The notes beneath the pieces were generated by a model. The model was given only the letters and a program-made list of their open reading frames with translations, ran no database searches and was not told the origin of the DNA. A program made the position numbers and the translations under genes. Positions 1-8,008 of a stretch of DNA of 15,280 bases are shown here, in pieces (position 1 is the first letter of the stretch; each line of letters begins with the position of its first letter). Source of the stretch: Planctomycetota bacterium (GTDB lineage Bacteria; Planctomycetota; UBA1135; GCA-002686595); contig JARGOW010000013.1 of assembly GCA_029212955.1 (NCBI GenBank), forward strand, positions 2,645 through 17,924. Reading direction: 5' to 3'.

Positions 1-1
1 C

Positions 2-1483
2 GTGGGGATCGGTGTGCTGCTCGCAGTCAGCGTAGCCGGCATTTCCGCTTACCGCTCCGCCAACCCCCATATGGAATTCTTCATCGGGGACCTGGACAAC
101 GCGGAATTCGCCCGTGCGACCAAAGCCCTGGGACAGGAAGGCATCCGCTTCAACAGCAGCACCGGCACGGCCCCGTATTCCATCTTTGTGGAGTCCAGCA
201 AGAAATACCAAGCCCACAGCGCGGTCGCCACCTCCGGCGCCCTCGACATGGGAACCATGGGGATTGACACCGGCGGTTCGTCCTCCGCGTGGGAGTCCTC
301 CGTGGAACGCCTCCAAAAGGCCGACGCTCGCTACTGGCAAGAGGTGGAACAGCAGCTCTCCAAGCTTCACTGGGTGCGCTCCGCCAAGGTCATCGCACGC
401 GCACCGACCACCCGCATCCTGGGGCGCACCCCCAAGCCCACCGTTTCGGTGATCTTGAACACGCGCGGCATGCACCCCACCGCCGAGCAGAGCCAGAACG
501 TGGGATCCATGGTTCGCATGGCCTTCAACGTGCCCGAAGAGAACATCTCGGTCCTCGACCACCTGGGTGCCACGATCTTCAACGGCAAGAGCAACAACCA
601 GCTCACCGGAAACCTGGCTTTCCAACGTGCTTTCAACCAGGACCAGACCGAAAGCGTTCAATCCCTGCTCGACGACATTTACGGCCCCGGGCTGACCAAG
701 GTGCGCGTCAGTGGCGAGTGGTCCTTCGTCCAAAAGGAAACGGTTGGTGAGTCGGTGAACAAGGGGGCGGTCATTTCCGAGCGCACCCAGAAGTCCAAAA
801 CCCCCACCGGCAACCACGTGGGCGGCCCCGCTGGTCTCGACCAGAGCTTCGGCGCTGCACCCACCCAACCGATTGGCGGCAGCACCGGCCCCTCCCCGGC
901 CACCAAGGACGACATCGAAAAGAAGTTCGCCGTGGGCACCCAAACCACGCACCAGGTGGAGAACTCCCCCGTCCTGGAACACCTGAGTGTCAGTCTTACC
1001 CTGGATGCCTCGCTCCAGGAACAGGCCGACGCCCTTACCGACCAAGTCAAATCCGCGGTGGGTTTCCGCACGGAACGAGGGGACCTCATGTCCACCCACA
1101 CCACCACATTCGTGGGTGTGGAGCGTGACGCGGAAGGGGCCCCCGTGGCCGCCGCCCCGATCGAAGCCCCCGAACCGCCCAACGCCATGATGACCACGCT
1201 CATCGAGCGCGGCGTGGAGCTGCTCGCAGTCCTCCTGTTCTTTGGCCTCTTGATCCGCACCATGAAGCAGTCCAAGAACGCCGGATCCTCCGATGGTGGA
1301 TCCCAATCGCGCGCTGGCGGTGCCATGACACTCAGCGACCTGGAAGACGGGGAAATCGAAATCGATCCCAGCATCCTGGCACGCAAGCACATCGAAAACC
1401 TGCTCGAAAGTGACCCCGAGCGCGTCAGCTCCCTGCTGACTCGCTGGGCCATGGGAGATCAGTTCTACGCGGAATCTAAGTAA
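2..1483 (+). CDS. fliF: Flagellar MS-ring protein FliF (5' end missing)
   Basis: FliF forms the MS ring in the inner membrane, the base on which rotor and export apparatus are built. The reading frame is open at the left edge. The GTG at base 2 is an internal codon inside the first membrane helix (residues 1-17 of the visible part), so only a short N-terminal piece is lost. The ring-building YscJ-like region spans about residues 25-195. The second periplasmic domain spans about 215-375 and is split by a Gly/Pro/Thr-rich loop (about 255-310), as expected for the beta-collar. The second membrane helix is about 403-421. The acidic C-terminal tail (about 455-486, with DPERVSSLLTRW) matches the FliG-binding peptide of the family. 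The stop codon shares TAATG with the fliG start, implying coupled translation. The identification is secure. Confidence 0.96.
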   Translation: MGIGVLLAVSVAGISAYRSANPHMEFFIGDLDNAEFARATKALGQEGIRFNSSTGTAPYSIFVESSKKYQAHSAVATSGALDMGTMGIDTGGSSSAWESSVERLQKADARYWQEVEQQLSKLHWVRSAKVIARAPTTRILGRTPKPTVSVILNTRGMHPTAEQSQNVGSMVRMAFNVPEENISVLDHLGATIFNGKSNNQLTGNLAFQRAFNQDQTESVQSLLDDIYGPGLTKVRVSGEWSFVQKETVGESVNKGAVISERTQKSKTPTGNHVGGPAGLDQSFGAAPTQPIGGSTGPSPATKDDIEKKFAVGTQTTHQVENSPVLEHLSVSLTLDASLQEQADALTDQVKSAVGFRTERGDLMSTHTTTFVGVERDAEGAPVAAAPIEAPEPPNAMMTTLIERGVELLAVLLFFGLLIRTMKQSKNAGSSDGGSQSRAGGAMTLSDLEDGEIEIDPSILARKHIENLLESDPERVSSLLTRWAMGDQFYAESK

Positions 1484-2499
1484 TGCCTGAAAACTTCTCT
1501 GGATCCCAGAAGGTTGCCGCCTTCCTGCTCAGCCTGGACAAGGACGTGAGCGCCGACCTCATGCGCCGGATCGACCCCAAGGTCATCCCCGCGGTCGCAC
1601 AGGCCATGACCGACCTGGAACCCGAAATGTGCAGCGTGGAATCCGTGGACTACATCTACGGGGACCTGGCGCGCACGGTGTACAAACGCGCTGGCGTTCG
1701 CGCCCAGGACGAGTTCGAGCTCCACGACATTCTGACCCAAACCTTCGGCAACACCGAAGCGGATCGCGTTCTGCGCGACATCCACGCCCGTCGCCGCCAG
1801 AACCAACCTCTCGGATTCATCGAGACCATCGCCCCCGAGATCGTTTCCCGCGTCCTTGCCGAGGAATCCACCGCCATTGTGGCCCTCGTGCTTGCCCACG
1901 TTTCCCCGGCCCTTTCCGCCGCGGTCTTGAACACCTTCGAAGAGGAAATCGCGCTGGACGTGGTCAAGCGTATGACCTCGGTCGTGCCCCCGGGTATCGA
2001 AACCATGCTGTCCATCGCGGACACGCTCCAAGCTCGAATCCGGCTCGCCGCCAACATGCCCGCGCCGCCGGACCCCGGCGATAGCCTGCGAACCATCGCA
2101 GACCTGCTCAATTTCTCCCAAGGCGATGTGGAGAAAAGCGTGCTCACCGGTCTGGAAGACTTCAACGAAGAAATGGCCGACCAGGTTCGCGAGTTCATGT
2201 TCACCTGGAACGATTTGTCCTCCATCGAAAAGCGCGCCATGCAAAAGATCCTGGCGTCCGTCGACACCAAGACTTTGGCCATCGCACTCAAAGGCTCCCC
2301 CCCGGATGTGGAGGCCAACATCGTCGCCAACCTTTCCGGTCGCGTGAAAGACATCGTCGCCGATGAGCGCGAACTGGCCGGCCCCACGGCCCTCAGTGAG
2401 GTTCAATCCTGCCGCTCCGAAATCATGGTCGCCGTGCGGGCTCTGATGGAAGCTGGCGAGTTCAGCCCCGCCAAAGCCGGTGAGGAGATGGTCGAGTAA
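1483..2499 (+). CDS. fliG: Flagellar motor switch protein FliG
   Basis: FliG sits on FliF at the top of the C ring and transmits torque from the stator. It has 338 residues, a normal length, with N-terminal, middle and C-terminal armadillo-like domains recognisable throughout. The C-terminal torque domain is clear: FMF at 238-240, the ALKG loop at 268-271 and the GP turn at 300-301. By hand alignment to E. coli FliG, the charged positions K264, R281 and D288 are kept (K270, R287, D294), D289 is Glu295 and R297 is Ala303. The EHPQ motif of the middle domain, which contacts FliM, reads EEST (127-130). The start overlaps the fliF stop by one base and the stop overlaps the fliH start in the same way. 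There is no good Shine-Dalgarno, so translation probably relies on coupling. Confidence 0.95.
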   Translation: MPENFSGSQKVAAFLLSLDKDVSADLMRRIDPKVIPAVAQAMTDLEPEMCSVESVDYIYGDLARTVYKRAGVRAQDEFELHDILTQTFGNTEADRVLRDIHARRRQNQPLGFIETIAPEIVSRVLAEESTAIVALVLAHVSPALSAAVLNTFEEEIALDVVKRMTSVVPPGIETMLSIADTLQARIRLAANMPAPPDPGDSLRTIADLLNFSQGDVEKSVLTGLEDFNEEMADQVREFMFTWNDLSSIEKRAMQKILASVDTKTLAIALKGSPPDVEANIVANLSGRVKDIVADERELAGPTALSEVQSCRSEIMVAVRALMEAGEFSPAKAGEEMVE

Positions 2500-3056
2500 T
2501 GGTGCAGCACAAATACAACGTCGCCGTTGGGCAAAAGCCCTCCAGCATCGCGGTCCGCCCGGTCTCCCTGACCCAACTCAGGAGCCAACTCAACACCTCC
2601 GATCTGGAGGCCGCCCGGCAGGCCGGCTACCAGGCTGGATTATTGGAAGCCCACCAAGGTGCAGCTAAAGCCTTGGATGCGGCGGTCGATCGCTTGGACA
2701 AGTCGCGCCAGGAAGCGCTCGATGCGCTAAGCACCTCCACCGTCGAACTTGCCGTGGAGATTGCACGCCAAATTGTCCGGGTGGAAATCCAAGCCGAAAA
2801 CTATGACCTGGAGCGCATCGTGCGCGGAGCCCTGTCCCAATCGGGCCTGGGCCGCGGCGAAGCCACCATCCACGTCTGCCCCGCAGACCACAAACGACTC
2901 AGCGAAGTCACTTTCCGTTCCGGTACGGAGGTCGCCATCGACTCCACCCTGGAACCCGGTGATGTGCACGTACAAGCCGCCCAGGGTCTACTTGTGCGCG
3001 AGGTTTCCGAGTGCCTAGCTAGCGTGCGCGAACAATTGCTGGAGGACTTGGCATGA
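2499..3056 (+). CDS. fliH: Flagellar assembly protein FliH
   Basis: FliH is the cytoplasmic stator-like regulator of the FliI export ATPase, linking it to the C ring. It has 185 residues, somewhat shorter than enteric FliH (about 230). Small residues are spaced every four positions at A39, G43, G47, A51 and A55, the AxxxGxxxGxxxA helix-packing pattern typical of FliH/YscL proteins. A coiled coil (about 50-100) follows, then the C-terminal FliI-binding domain, with the family-like stretch ending GDVHVQAAQG near residues 153-162. It lies directly between fliG (one-base overlap) and fliI (four-base ATGA overlap), which strongly supports the call. FliH proteins diverge quickly, so the assignment rests on pattern and position together. 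Confidence 0.9.
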   Translation: MVQHKYNVAVGQKPSSIAVRPVSLTQLRSQLNTSDLEAARQAGYQAGLLEAHQGAAKALDAAVDRLDKSRQEALDALSTSTVELAVEIARQIVRVEIQAENYDLERIVRGALSQSGLGRGEATIHVCPADHKRLSEVTFRSGTEVAIDSTLEPGDVHVQAAQGLLVREVSECLASVREQLLEDLA

Positions 3057-4387
3057 AATCACTGATCGACATGGCGTCCTGTCAAAAGGCGATCCAAGCT
3101 GGCGTGCACGCACGCTACCGCGGATCGGTCGAGCGCGTCACAGGCATTCTTGTGGAAGCCACGGGCGTTCCCGCGGCCCTCGGTGAAATGTGCCGGATTC
3201 AACGCGGCGGCCAGGACTCCATCGAAGCCGAAGTGGTGGGTTTCCGCGGCCATACCACCCTGTTGATGCCCCACGGAGACATTTCGGGCATCGCGCCCAA
3301 GCAGCCCGTCTACGCCCTCAATCGCGACTTCCAAATTCCCGTGGGTCCGAGCCTGTTGGGACGCCTGGTCGACGGCTTCGGTCGCGCCCACGATGGTGGT
3401 CCGGATATCCATGAGGCTTCGTGGCGCCGCGTGCATTCCGATGCGCCCTCACCCACCGAACGCGTGCCAATCCAGGATCCCTTGCAAACCGGCGTGCGCG
3501 TGATCGATGGCCTCATTCCCCTGGGCCGGGGCCAGCGCCTTGGAATCTTTGCGGGTTCTGGCGTGGGTAAGTCCACCCTGCTCGGTCAAGTCACCCGTGG
3601 AACCGAAGCCGATGTCATCGTTTGCTGTCTGGTCGGTGAGCGTGGCCGCGAGGTGCAAGATTTCGTGGCAGAAGTGCTCGGCGAAGAAGGCCTGGAGCGC
3701 TCCGTTCTGGTCGTAGCCACATCCGATCGCCCGCCCATCGAACGCCTGACCGCTCCCTTCACGGCGGTCACCATCGCCGAATCGTTCCGAGATCAGGGCA
3801 AAAACGTTTTGCTGCTCATGGACTCGGTGACCCGATATGCCGCCGCATCGCGCGAGGTAGGACTCGCCGTGGGTGAACCGCCCACCGTGCGCGGACTCCC
3901 GCCCTCCTTCTTCGCCACCGTGCCCCAGCTCATCGAGCGCATGGGTCGCACCACCGCGGGAAGCATCACCGGACTGATCACCGTGCTCGTGGACGGCGAT
4001 GATCCCAACGAACCGGTTGCGGACACCCTGCGCGGACTCCTCGACGGACACATCTTCCTGAACCGGGACCTGGCTCAAAAAGGCCACTTCCCCGCGGTGG
4101 ACGTGCTCGAAAGTATCTCCCGATTGAACACCACGCTTTTGTCGCCTGCCCAACGCGCCAACGCGCAAATCTTGCGTAGCGACTTGGCCTCCTATCAGGA
4201 GGGTCGAGATCTTGTAGAGATCGGAGCTTACCAGGCTGGAACGAACCCCACCCTGGACAACGCTCTCATGCGCATGCCGGTCATCAACGCGTTCCTACAG
4301 CAGGACCCCCACGACATCACCTCTTTGGCGGAAACCACCCAAATGCTCGACATGGTGGCCCACGCCGGTGAAGGAGTGCCCCAATGA
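3053..4387 (+). CDS. fliI: Flagellum-specific ATPase FliI
   Basis: FliI is the hexameric ATPase of the flagellar type III export apparatus and helps release and feed substrates. It has 444 residues, the normal family length. The Walker A loop GSGVGKST is at residues 168-175, the Walker B strand VLLLMD at 252-257 (followed by SVTRYA), and GERGRE, with the catalytic glutamate, at 195-200. The type III ATPase-specific segment DGDDPNEPVADTLRGLLDGH at 314-333 separates it from F1 beta subunits. The start codon is preceded by GGAGGA at 3041-3046, six bases upstream, one of the few clear Shine-Dalgarno sites in this cluster. It overlaps both fliH and fliJ by four bases. The identification is secure; a non-flagellar secretion ATPase is ruled out by context. 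Confidence 0.97.
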   Translation: MKSLIDMASCQKAIQAGVHARYRGSVERVTGILVEATGVPAALGEMCRIQRGGQDSIEAEVVGFRGHTTLLMPHGDISGIAPKQPVYALNRDFQIPVGPSLLGRLVDGFGRAHDGGPDIHEASWRRVHSDAPSPTERVPIQDPLQTGVRVIDGLIPLGRGQRLGIFAGSGVGKSTLLGQVTRGTEADVIVCCLVGERGREVQDFVAEVLGEEGLERSVLVVATSDRPPIERLTAPFTAVTIAESFRDQGKNVLLLMDSVTRYAAASREVGLAVGEPPTVRGLPPSFFATVPQLIERMGRTTAGSITGLITVLVDGDDPNEPVADTLRGLLDGHIFLNRDLAQKGHFPAVDVLESISRLNTTLLSPAQRANAQILRSDLASYQEGRDLVEIGAYQAGTNPTLDNALMRMPVINAFLQQDPHDITSLAETTQMLDMVAHAGEGVPQ

Positions 4388-4851
4388 AGCGCGATCCCAA
4401 ACGATTGAAGCGCATTCTGCGGGTCCGCGAACTCCAGGAAGAAACCGCGCGCGGCGCGTGGATGCAGGCCCAAATCATCGCCCGCCAAGCCGATGAACTG
4501 GTCGAGGCTGGCAAAGAGAACATTTTGAAGGGCCTGGATTTCGTGCGCATGCAACAGGAGGTCGGATCCATTTCGGGCGTCCTCAATGCCGACGCTGCCA
4601 TCGTTCACTTGCAGCACGCACTGACCCAATGCCAGGCCACCGCAGCCGCGCGACACCGCGAGGTTGAAGCCGCCAAAGAGCCTTGGATCCAAAGCCGACG
4701 GGCCGCCCGCGGCATCGAAAAACTCTTCGAGCGTGCGGTGGAAGACCAACGCGTCGAACGCCTTCACAAGGAAGATCAGGCCCTCGAGGAATCTGTCGAC
4801 GCCCTGCTCACCCGCCAAAAGAACAACCGAAACACCTCCCCTTCCGCCTAG
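4384..4851 (+). CDS. fliJ: Flagellar export protein FliJ
   Basis: FliJ is the small coiled-coil stalk inserted into the FliI hexamer; it contacts FlhA and escorts export chaperones. This protein has 155 residues (family about 140-150), has no membrane segment, and is nearly all charged helix. The C-terminal half carries the pattern of FliJ: a Trp-containing segment (EPWIQSRRAARGIEKLFERA, about 98-117) followed by an acidic/basic helix. The start ATG overlaps the fliI stop (ATGA) and is preceded by AAGGAG seven bases upstream. Sequence identity in this family is always low, so position directly after fliI is a large part of the argument. Confidence 0.88.
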   Translation: MKRDPKRLKRILRVRELQEETARGAWMQAQIIARQADELVEAGKENILKGLDFVRMQQEVGSISGVLNADAAIVHLQHALTQCQATAAARHREVEAAKEPWIQSRRAARGIEKLFERAVEDQRVERLHKEDQALEESVDALLTRQKNNRNTSPSA

Positions 4852-4863
4852 GACTCCAGTCCC

Positions 4864-5598
4864 ATGAACAAAGTCATCATCATCTTCGCCGCAGCCGCCG
4901 CTGGCATCCTTTTGCTCGTTGGCACTTTCGTCACCGCTGCCGGCATGCTGGGAGCCGACTTGCACGCCCTTCCTGTGGTGGGTGGGCTCTTTCCTGAGCC
5001 CGTCCAACAATCGCTGGACCCAGAACTCAACGAAATGAACCTTTCCGTGGAGGAACAGGTCCGTTCCGACATGCGCTCCCCCGAGCAGGTCGTGGACAAT
5101 TCCGCCAGCCCCCTGCACGCCTTCCTGCTACCGAGTCCCTGGAGCTCCGATCAGCTGGAGGACCTGGAGAAGCAACTCAAGACGCGCCTAAACGCCCTCA
5201 CCGAGCGTGAAAAGGGTCTGGATAAGCGTCAAGCCGATCTCGAGGAAAGCCAGCGTCACCTGGCGGAGCTGCAAGCCGAGTTGGAATCTGTTCGCAACGG
5301 CATGATCGAGGAACGCGATGAAACCGTTGCGCTCCAGGACGAGGTCAAGCGCGAGGAAGCCAACGCAGAAGAAAAGCACGTGGCAGGCCTCAAGCAAATG
5401 GCCTCTCTCTTTGCGGAAGGCGACGCCACCGAAATGGCTCAAATGCTGATCGACATGCATGCCCCTGAGGACATCGGCCTGGTGCTATCCGGCCTGCCCG
5501 CCGAACGGGTTCGGGACCTTCTGACCGGAATTCGAGCCACTCAACCCGACGTGCTCAGCGCTGTCACCGAAAGCTACAAGGCCGAAGTGACCAAATAG
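4864..5598 (+). CDS. MotE/FlbB/YlxF-like flagellar coiled-coil membrane protein
   Basis: A 244-residue protein with one N-terminal membrane helix (about 4-28), a linker with prolines, a long charged coiled coil (about 97-178), and a compact C-terminal helical domain (about 179-230) resembling the MgtE intracellular N-domain (AQMLIDMHAPEDIGLVLSGL, then PAERVRDLL). This is the layout of MotE, spirochaete FlbB and Bacillus YlxF, which lie in flagellar operons, often after fliJ. In other species such proteins help stator assembly or form a collar around the motor. That role is inferred here from architecture and position. The start lies 12 bases after the fliJ stop and no Shine-Dalgarno is visible. 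The expected neighbour fliK is not found after it. It is not a magnesium transporter, since the MgtE membrane domain is absent. Confidence 0.8.
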   Translation: MNKVIIIFAAAAAGILLLVGTFVTAAGMLGADLHALPVVGGLFPEPVQQSLDPELNEMNLSVEEQVRSDMRSPEQVVDNSASPLHAFLLPSPWSSDQLEDLEKQLKTRLNALTEREKGLDKRQADLEESQRHLAELQAELESVRNGMIEERDETVALQDEVKREEANAEEKHVAGLKQMASLFAEGDATEMAQMLIDMHAPEDIGLVLSGLPAERVRDLLTGIRATQPDVLSAVTESYKAEVTK

Positions 5599-5780
5599 GT
5601 CATCCCAGATAGCCCTCTGGCACCCCGCGCTTCCCGCCCCTGGGAGGGGGGGCGCGCCTAAAGAGCCTTTCACACCCCGAAACAGCAAGGAACCTTCTGT
5701 GGGAGGGATGCCCCATTCAGGGCTTCGCCCACCACGTCGATAACTTCCCCGGCGCCAATTCTGGCCCCCAATCACCTCTC
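5599..5780. other. Non-coding gap before motA, with GC-rich hairpins
   Basis: This is the only sizeable gap within the flagellar cluster. It holds a 6-bp GC stem, CGCCCC at 5635-5640 with GGGGCG at 5649-5654, the palindrome GGCGCGCC at 5651-5658, and a small hairpin GGGC-TTC-GCCC at 5720-5730 enclosed by GTGGG (5699-5703) and CCCAC (5728-5732). No T-run follows the stems, so none is a convincing intrinsic terminator. No convincing coding frame was seen. A promoter for motA and the genes after it may lie here, but I could not identify one. Confidence 0.45.
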
Positions 5781-6548
5781 ATGGACCTCAACACCATCAT
5801 CGGAACCGCGCTTTGCTGCCTTATTGTGCTGGTAGCAATGGCGGCAGGACCCGGCGGAGTCCCGATCTTCATCGATATCCCTTCCCTGGCTATCGTGTTC
5901 GGGGGTAGTACCGGTGTGATCATGCTGGCTTTCCCCAGCGATGACCTGAAACCCTTCATGAAGATCATGATGGTGACGGCCATGCGCAAGAAGCCGGTCT
6001 ACACCGAGGAAATCGACCGCATCGTCAGCTACGCGAACCTGGCGCGGAAAGAGGGCCTATTGGCCCTGGAAACCAAGCTCCAGTCCGTGGACGACACTTT
6101 CTTTTCGAAGGGCATCCAACTCGTGATCGACGGATTCGGCGCGGACACCGTGCGCGACATCATGGAGCTCGAAGCCGATTGGGAGAAGCAGCGCCACGAA
6201 ACCGGCGCCAAGATCATGGAGCAAATGGGAGCCTTTTCCCCCGCTTTCGGAATGATCGGAACCCTGGTGGGTCTGGTGCAGATGCTCCAGGACCTTTCCG
6301 ATCCGAACTCCATCGGTACGGGTATGGCTACCGCCCTCCTGACCACGCTGTACGGCGCTATGGGAGCCAACATGCTCTTCATTCCGGTCGCCGGCAAGCT
6401 GGAGGCCGTCAAGAACCAAAACTGTCTGCTGCGCAGCCTGATGGTGGAAGGCATCGTTGCCATCCAATCCGGCGAGAAGCCCCAGTTGATCAAAGAGAAG
6501 CTCAAGGGCTTCCTGGCTCCCAGCCAGCGCGAGAAGGTGGAGGCCTAA
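5781..6548 (+). CDS. motA: Flagellar motor stator protein MotA
   Basis: MotA forms the pentameric ring of the ion-driven stator and pushes on FliG. It has 255 residues, the usual length for the MotA/PomA type. Four membrane helices are visible, at about 2-22, 31-51, 151-171 and 182-204. The cytoplasmic loop keeps the torque-contact charges equivalent to E. coli R90 and E98 (R89 and E97, same spacing). The two prolines near the ion path appear as P154 (in SPAFGMIGTLVGLV) and P202 (in IPVAGKLEA). No Shine-Dalgarno precedes the ATG. It follows a 182-base non-coding gap, so it may open its own transcript, and is followed nine bases later by motB. Whether protons or sodium drive it cannot be told from the sequence. 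Confidence 0.95.
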   Translation: MDLNTIIGTALCCLIVLVAMAAGPGGVPIFIDIPSLAIVFGGSTGVIMLAFPSDDLKPFMKIMMVTAMRKKPVYTEEIDRIVSYANLARKEGLLALETKLQSVDDTFFSKGIQLVIDGFGADTVRDIMELEADWEKQRHETGAKIMEQMGAFSPAFGMIGTLVGLVQMLQDLSDPNSIGTGMATALLTTLYGAMGANMLFIPVAGKLEAVKNQNCLLRSLMVEGIVAIQSGEKPQLIKEKLKGFLAPSQREKVEA

Positions 6549-6557
6549 TTCCAAGCC

Positions 6558-7289
6558 ATGGCGAAGGTCAAGTACAACATGATCGAAGGTCCCCTGGACG
6601 GTGCACCCGGCTGGGTTGCCACGTTCGTGGACATGATCTCGTTGCTCGTGACCTTCTTCATTCTGCTGTTCACCTTCGCCAGCATGGAGGACTACGACTC
6701 CTTCTCCTACCCGAAGAACATCCTGGGCACCAAAGGTGTGCTGGAGAAGAAAGGGGGCCAATACATCACCGCCCCCGACGACGACATCATGTCCGCCACG
6801 GATATGCTGCGCGGTGCGGACACCCCCCACAGTCGCCCTTCAGACATGCTTCCTGAAAGCATGGAAGACATGGGGCAAAAGCTCACCGATGAGCACATCG
6901 AGTTCAATGCAAGGGACGTACAAGACGGAATGCGCATGCATTTTGACCCCCGTGCAGGATTCGCGCCCGGATCTGCCCGCGTCAACCCCGTTCTCCGCAA
7001 GGCGCTCATTGAGTTTGGCGATACGCTCCAAAACTACCCCCACTTGATCGTGGTGGAAGGCTACACCGATAACCGGTTTGTGCCTTCCGCAGCCTACGCT
7101 ACCGAGGAATCGCTCTCTCTGGCTCGCGCCCAAGCCGCCGCCAAGGTCATCCTCGATCACTCCACGCTATCCCCCAAGGCCATGCAATTGGCCGGCATAG
7201 GCAACGTTCCCCTCGAAGGTCATACGGGTGAATCCGCCCTCGATCGAGCCGCCATGCGCGCCAAGCAGGTTGCAGGGGGCACTCAGTGA
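6558..7289 (+). CDS. motB: Stator protein MotB, first copy
   Basis: MotB anchors the stator to peptidoglycan and carries the ion-binding aspartate. This 243-residue protein has a short N-terminal tail, one membrane helix (about 19-41) starting PGWVATFVDMISLL with the essential aspartate at D25, a linker of about 80 residues, and an OmpA-like periplasmic domain (about 125-240). The domain keeps VEGYTDN (166-172, usually GHTDN) and LSLARA (186-191), including the aspartate and arginine that bind peptidoglycan in OmpA-like domains (D171, R190). Their spacing is 19 residues rather than the usual 15, and the closing NRRVEI motif has decayed to MRAKQV. The ATG has no close Shine-Dalgarno. The last codons overlap the second motB gene (GTGA). 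Confidence 0.92.
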   Translation: MAKVKYNMIEGPLDGAPGWVATFVDMISLLVTFFILLFTFASMEDYDSFSYPKNILGTKGVLEKKGGQYITAPDDDIMSATDMLRGADTPHSRPSDMLPESMEDMGQKLTDEHIEFNARDVQDGMRMHFDPRAGFAPGSARVNPVLRKALIEFGDTLQNYPHLIVVEGYTDNRFVPSAAYATEESLSLARAQAAAKVILDHSTLSPKAMQLAGIGNVPLEGHTGESALDRAAMRAKQVAGGTQ

Positions 7290-7996
7290 GCGAGGAGCCG
7301 GAACCCAAACCCCGGGTCAAAGTGGTGGACGTGCCCGTGATGATCAAGGGCGCTCCCGGCTACATGGTCTCCTTCGGGGACATGATGACGCTCATCCTTT
7401 GCTTCTTCATCCTCTTGGTGTCGATGGCCAAGGAACGCAAAGCCGGCATGATGGCAAAGGGCATCGGTTCCTTTGTGGTCTCCCTAAAAAGTCACGGTTT
7501 GACCGGTGTGCTTTCCGGTGAGGAGAAACAGGAGATCTTCGACCAGGTTCGCCGGCGCTTCAATCTTCCGCCCGAAGAGGACCCCGAACGCCGCGCGGAC
7601 CACAAAAAGGCCAGTACCAAAGAACTCCTGCGCGCCGAATCCCTGGAAGCCCTGCAGCCCCACAGGGAAGTGCGCACGCCCCGCGTCGCCGCATTCCGGC
7701 AGTCCGTATCTTCCCTGGACGGCGACTCGAAAGCCTACCTGGATCAACTAGCAAGCACCTTGTTGCCCCGGCGCGGTCAACTGCTGGTTCTCGAAGGGCA
7801 CGCCGACGATTCCGCAACCGGACAAACCTCCGCACAACTCGCCCACGAACGCGCCCTGGCGGTGCGGGAATACCTGGTGCAAGAACATGGCTTCCCCAGC
7901 ACACGCGTGGAAGCACGCATCTGGGGCGCTGAAATACTCACCGATGGGGCAGATACCCGCTCCGTTGACGCTCGACTCGTCATACCCAAGAACTGA
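7286..7996 (+). CDS. motB: Stator protein MotB, second copy
   Basis: A second MotB-type protein of 236 residues starts at a GTG overlapping the stop of the first. GGGGG six bases upstream may act as ribosome binding site. It has a longer cytoplasmic tail (about 25 residues) and a membrane helix GYMVSFGDMMTLILCFFILL with the ion-binding aspartate at D32. A charged linker of about 80 residues contains EEDPERRADHKK. The OmpA-like domain (about 135-236) has EGHADD at 170-175 and R189 in AHERA; the D174-R189 spacing of 15 matches the canonical peptidoglycan-binding pair. The end, RSVDARLVI, resembles the NRRVEI motif better than in the first copy. Both copies look functional. They may pair within one stator or alternate in separate stators sharing MotA. 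Confidence 0.9.
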   Translation: MSEEPEPKPRVKVVDVPVMIKGAPGYMVSFGDMMTLILCFFILLVSMAKERKAGMMAKGIGSFVVSLKSHGLTGVLSGEEKQEIFDQVRRRFNLPPEEDPERRADHKKASTKELLRAESLEALQPHREVRTPRVAAFRQSVSSLDGDSKAYLDQLASTLLPRRGQLLVLEGHADDSATGQTSAQLAHERALAVREYLVQEHGFPSTRVEARIWGAEILTDGADTRSVDARLVIPKN

Positions 7997-8008
7997 TAGG
8001 CGACTATT

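Noticed and set aside
1465..2406. Long minus-strand open frame (313 codons) opposite fliG
   Set aside because: A shadow of third-position GC bias in a secure gene; the translation is His/Gly/Asp-rich without family features.
4228..5118. Minus-strand open frame (296 codons) across fliI, fliJ and the MotE-like gene
   Set aside because: Crosses three well-supported genes antisense and has low-complexity composition.
5618..5635. TGGCAC resembling a sigma-54 -24 box upstream of motA
   Set aside because: No GC element sits at the required distance; the bases at the -12 position are TT, so the promoter is not supported.
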